The position numbers were made by a program, and so were the translations under genes. Under the pieces are notes generated by a model, which searched no databases, had not been told where the DNA came from, and saw only the letters and a list, made by a program, of their open reading frames with translations. This document shows, piece after piece, positions 5,869 to 6,546 of a stretch of DNA of 6,546 nt. Numbering within the stretch: position 1 is the first letter of the stretch; each line of letters starts with the position of its first letter. This DNA is from Pseudomonadota bacterium (GTDB lineage: Bacteria > Pseudomonadota > Alphaproteobacteria > Acetobacterales > Acetobacteraceae), in contig JAKAZX010000233.1 in the NCBI GenBank assembly GCA_021826485.1, positions 1 to 6,546 on the forward strand. The letters are read 5' to 3'.

Positions 5869-6546
5869 ATGGGCGAACGGGTGCATGCGACCTACCGGCT
5901 GGAATCCGGCTTCCCGCTGGACCGAGCGGCCCAGGCGATCGCCGGGGAGCAGTCCAGCGGCACCTTCGTCGCCGTGCCCGGGGAGACCGACGAACTGCGC
6001 GCCCGCGCCGGCGCGCGGGTGGAGCGGATCACGCCCTTGCAGGATGTCGCGTCCCCCGCGCTGCCCGGCGCCGGCAGCGACGGCAGCGGGCGGTGGCGGC
6101 AGGGCGAGATCGCGATTTCCTGGCCGCTTGAGAATTTCGGCGCCTCGCTGCCCAACCTGCTGGCCACCATCGCCGGCAACCTGTTCGAGCTGCGCGAGGT
6201 CAGCGGCCTGCGGCTGCTCGATCTGGCGGTGCCAGACGGGTTCGCTGCCGGCTGTCCCGGCCCGCAATTCGGCATCGCCGGCACCCGCGCCTTCGCCGGC
6301 GTCGCGGACCGGCCGCTGATCGGCACCATCATCAAGCCCAGCGTCGGCCTGTCGCCCGAGGATACGGCCGCCCTGGTGGCGACGCTGTGCGACGGCGGGA
6401 TCGATTTCATCAAGGACGACGAATTGCAGGCCGATGGCCCGCACTGCCCGTTCGAGGCGCGGGTGCGGGCGGTGATGGCCGTGGTGCGCGCCCATGCCGA
6501 CCGGACCGGCCGGCGGGTGATGGTCGCGTTCAACCTGACCGGTGAG
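5869..6546 (+). CDS. RuBisCO-like protein, 3-oxo-isoapionate-4-phosphate decarboxylase/transcarboxylase type (partial)
   Basis: N-terminal 226 residues of a RuBisCO large-subunit superfamily protein; the family is about 410-430 aa, and the rest lies beyond the right edge. The N-terminal domain has GEQSSGTFVAVPGET (26-40), where Glu27 and Thr32 align with RuBisCO Glu60 and Thr65, and AGNLFEL with Asn104 matching Asn123. The barrel starts with GTIIKPSVGL: Lys156 corresponds to catalytic Lys175, but Ser158 replaces Lys177. IDFIKDDE supplies Lys182, Asp184 and Glu185, equivalent to the carbamylated lysine and its two acidic metal ligands. Form IV proteins in apiose loci act on 3-oxo-isoapionate-4-phosphate: OiaX decarboxylates it to an erythrulose phosphate, while OiaT gives 3-phosphoglycerate and glycolate. 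The two cannot be told apart here with confidence. The gene is divergent from gntR with an operator over its promoter. CO2 fixation is very unlikely. Confidence 0.88.
   Translation, partial: MGERVHATYRLESGFPLDRAAQAIAGEQSSGTFVAVPGETDELRARAGARVERITPLQDVASPALPGAGSDGSGRWRQGEIAISWPLENFGASLPNLLATIAGNLFELREVSGLRLLDLAVPDGFAAGCPGPQFGIAGTRAFAGVADRPLIGTIIKPSVGLSPEDTAALVATLCDGGIDFIKDDELQADGPHCPFEARVRAVMAVVRAHADRTGRRVMVAFNLTGE

Noticed and set aside
5755..6533. Minus-strand ORFs of 246 and 213 aa opposite the RLP gene
   Set aside because: The plus frame carries the RuBisCO-superfamily active-site motifs; these are shadows.
5869..6546. Genuine CO2-fixing RuBisCO
   Set aside because: KPSVGL lacks the Lys177 equivalent, and the neighbours are apiose-pathway enzymes with no small subunit or phosphoribulokinase seen in the window.
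1..6546. CRISPR arrays, tRNA/rRNA genes, insertion sequences, attachment sites, phage or defence genes
   Set aside because: Looked for on both strands; no direct-repeat arrays, structural RNA signatures, transposase or integrase motifs were seen, and intergenic space is very limited.

Overview
The window is GC-rich (roughly two thirds G+C) with tightly packed genes. Shadow ORFs are open across long stretches of the opposite strand. The GC-rich codon use, a twin-arginine signal on a sugar-binding protein, and LacI-, GntR/FCD- and Gfo/Idh/MocA-type genes around a carbohydrate locus all fit an alphaproteobacterium (Hyphomicrobiales or Rhodospirillales/Acetobacterales type). This is an inference from composition and gene content; there is no rRNA or marker gene to settle it.

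Left part (1-2997): a minus-strand pair consisting of a LacI-family repressor followed by a Tat-exported, family-1 ABC transporter solute-binding protein that runs off the left edge. On the plus strand, divergent from the repressor, lies a TauD/TfdA-type Fe(II)/2-oxoglutarate dioxygenase. The 151-bp divergent spacer holds a perfect 14-bp palindrome, 3 nt from the repressor's start codon, and a good sigma70-like promoter for the dioxygenase.

Right part (3011-6546): a minus-strand gntR - apnO - apsD series and, divergent from it, a RuBisCO-like protein (RLP) cut by the right edge. ApsD-type D-apiose dehydrogenase (Gfo/Idh/MocA fold), ApnO-type D-apionate oxidoisomerase and a RuBisCO-like 3-oxo-isoapionate-4-phosphate decarboxylase or transcarboxylase are three enzymes of the known oxidative D-apiose pathway. 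This pathway turns a branched plant pentose (apiin, rhamnogalacturonan II) into central metabolites. The lactonase and kinase steps are not in the window.

The strongest non-coding signal is a pair of matching 17-bp imperfect inverted repeats of consensus RACTGGTATAMTSAGTY, at 4921-4937 and 5819-5835. Both have the same centre, and the outer base pair is changed on both sides (G-C in one, A-T in the other). One overlaps the -35 and spacer of a likely apnO promoter; the other covers a perfect extended -10 (TGGTATAAT) of the RLP gene. They are probably operators of the GntR/FCD regulator encoded between them, tying apnO-apsD and the RLP operon into one regulon. The link between this regulon and the LacI/dioxygenase/transporter unit is suggested only by adjacency, and it is the least explained and most interesting part of the window.
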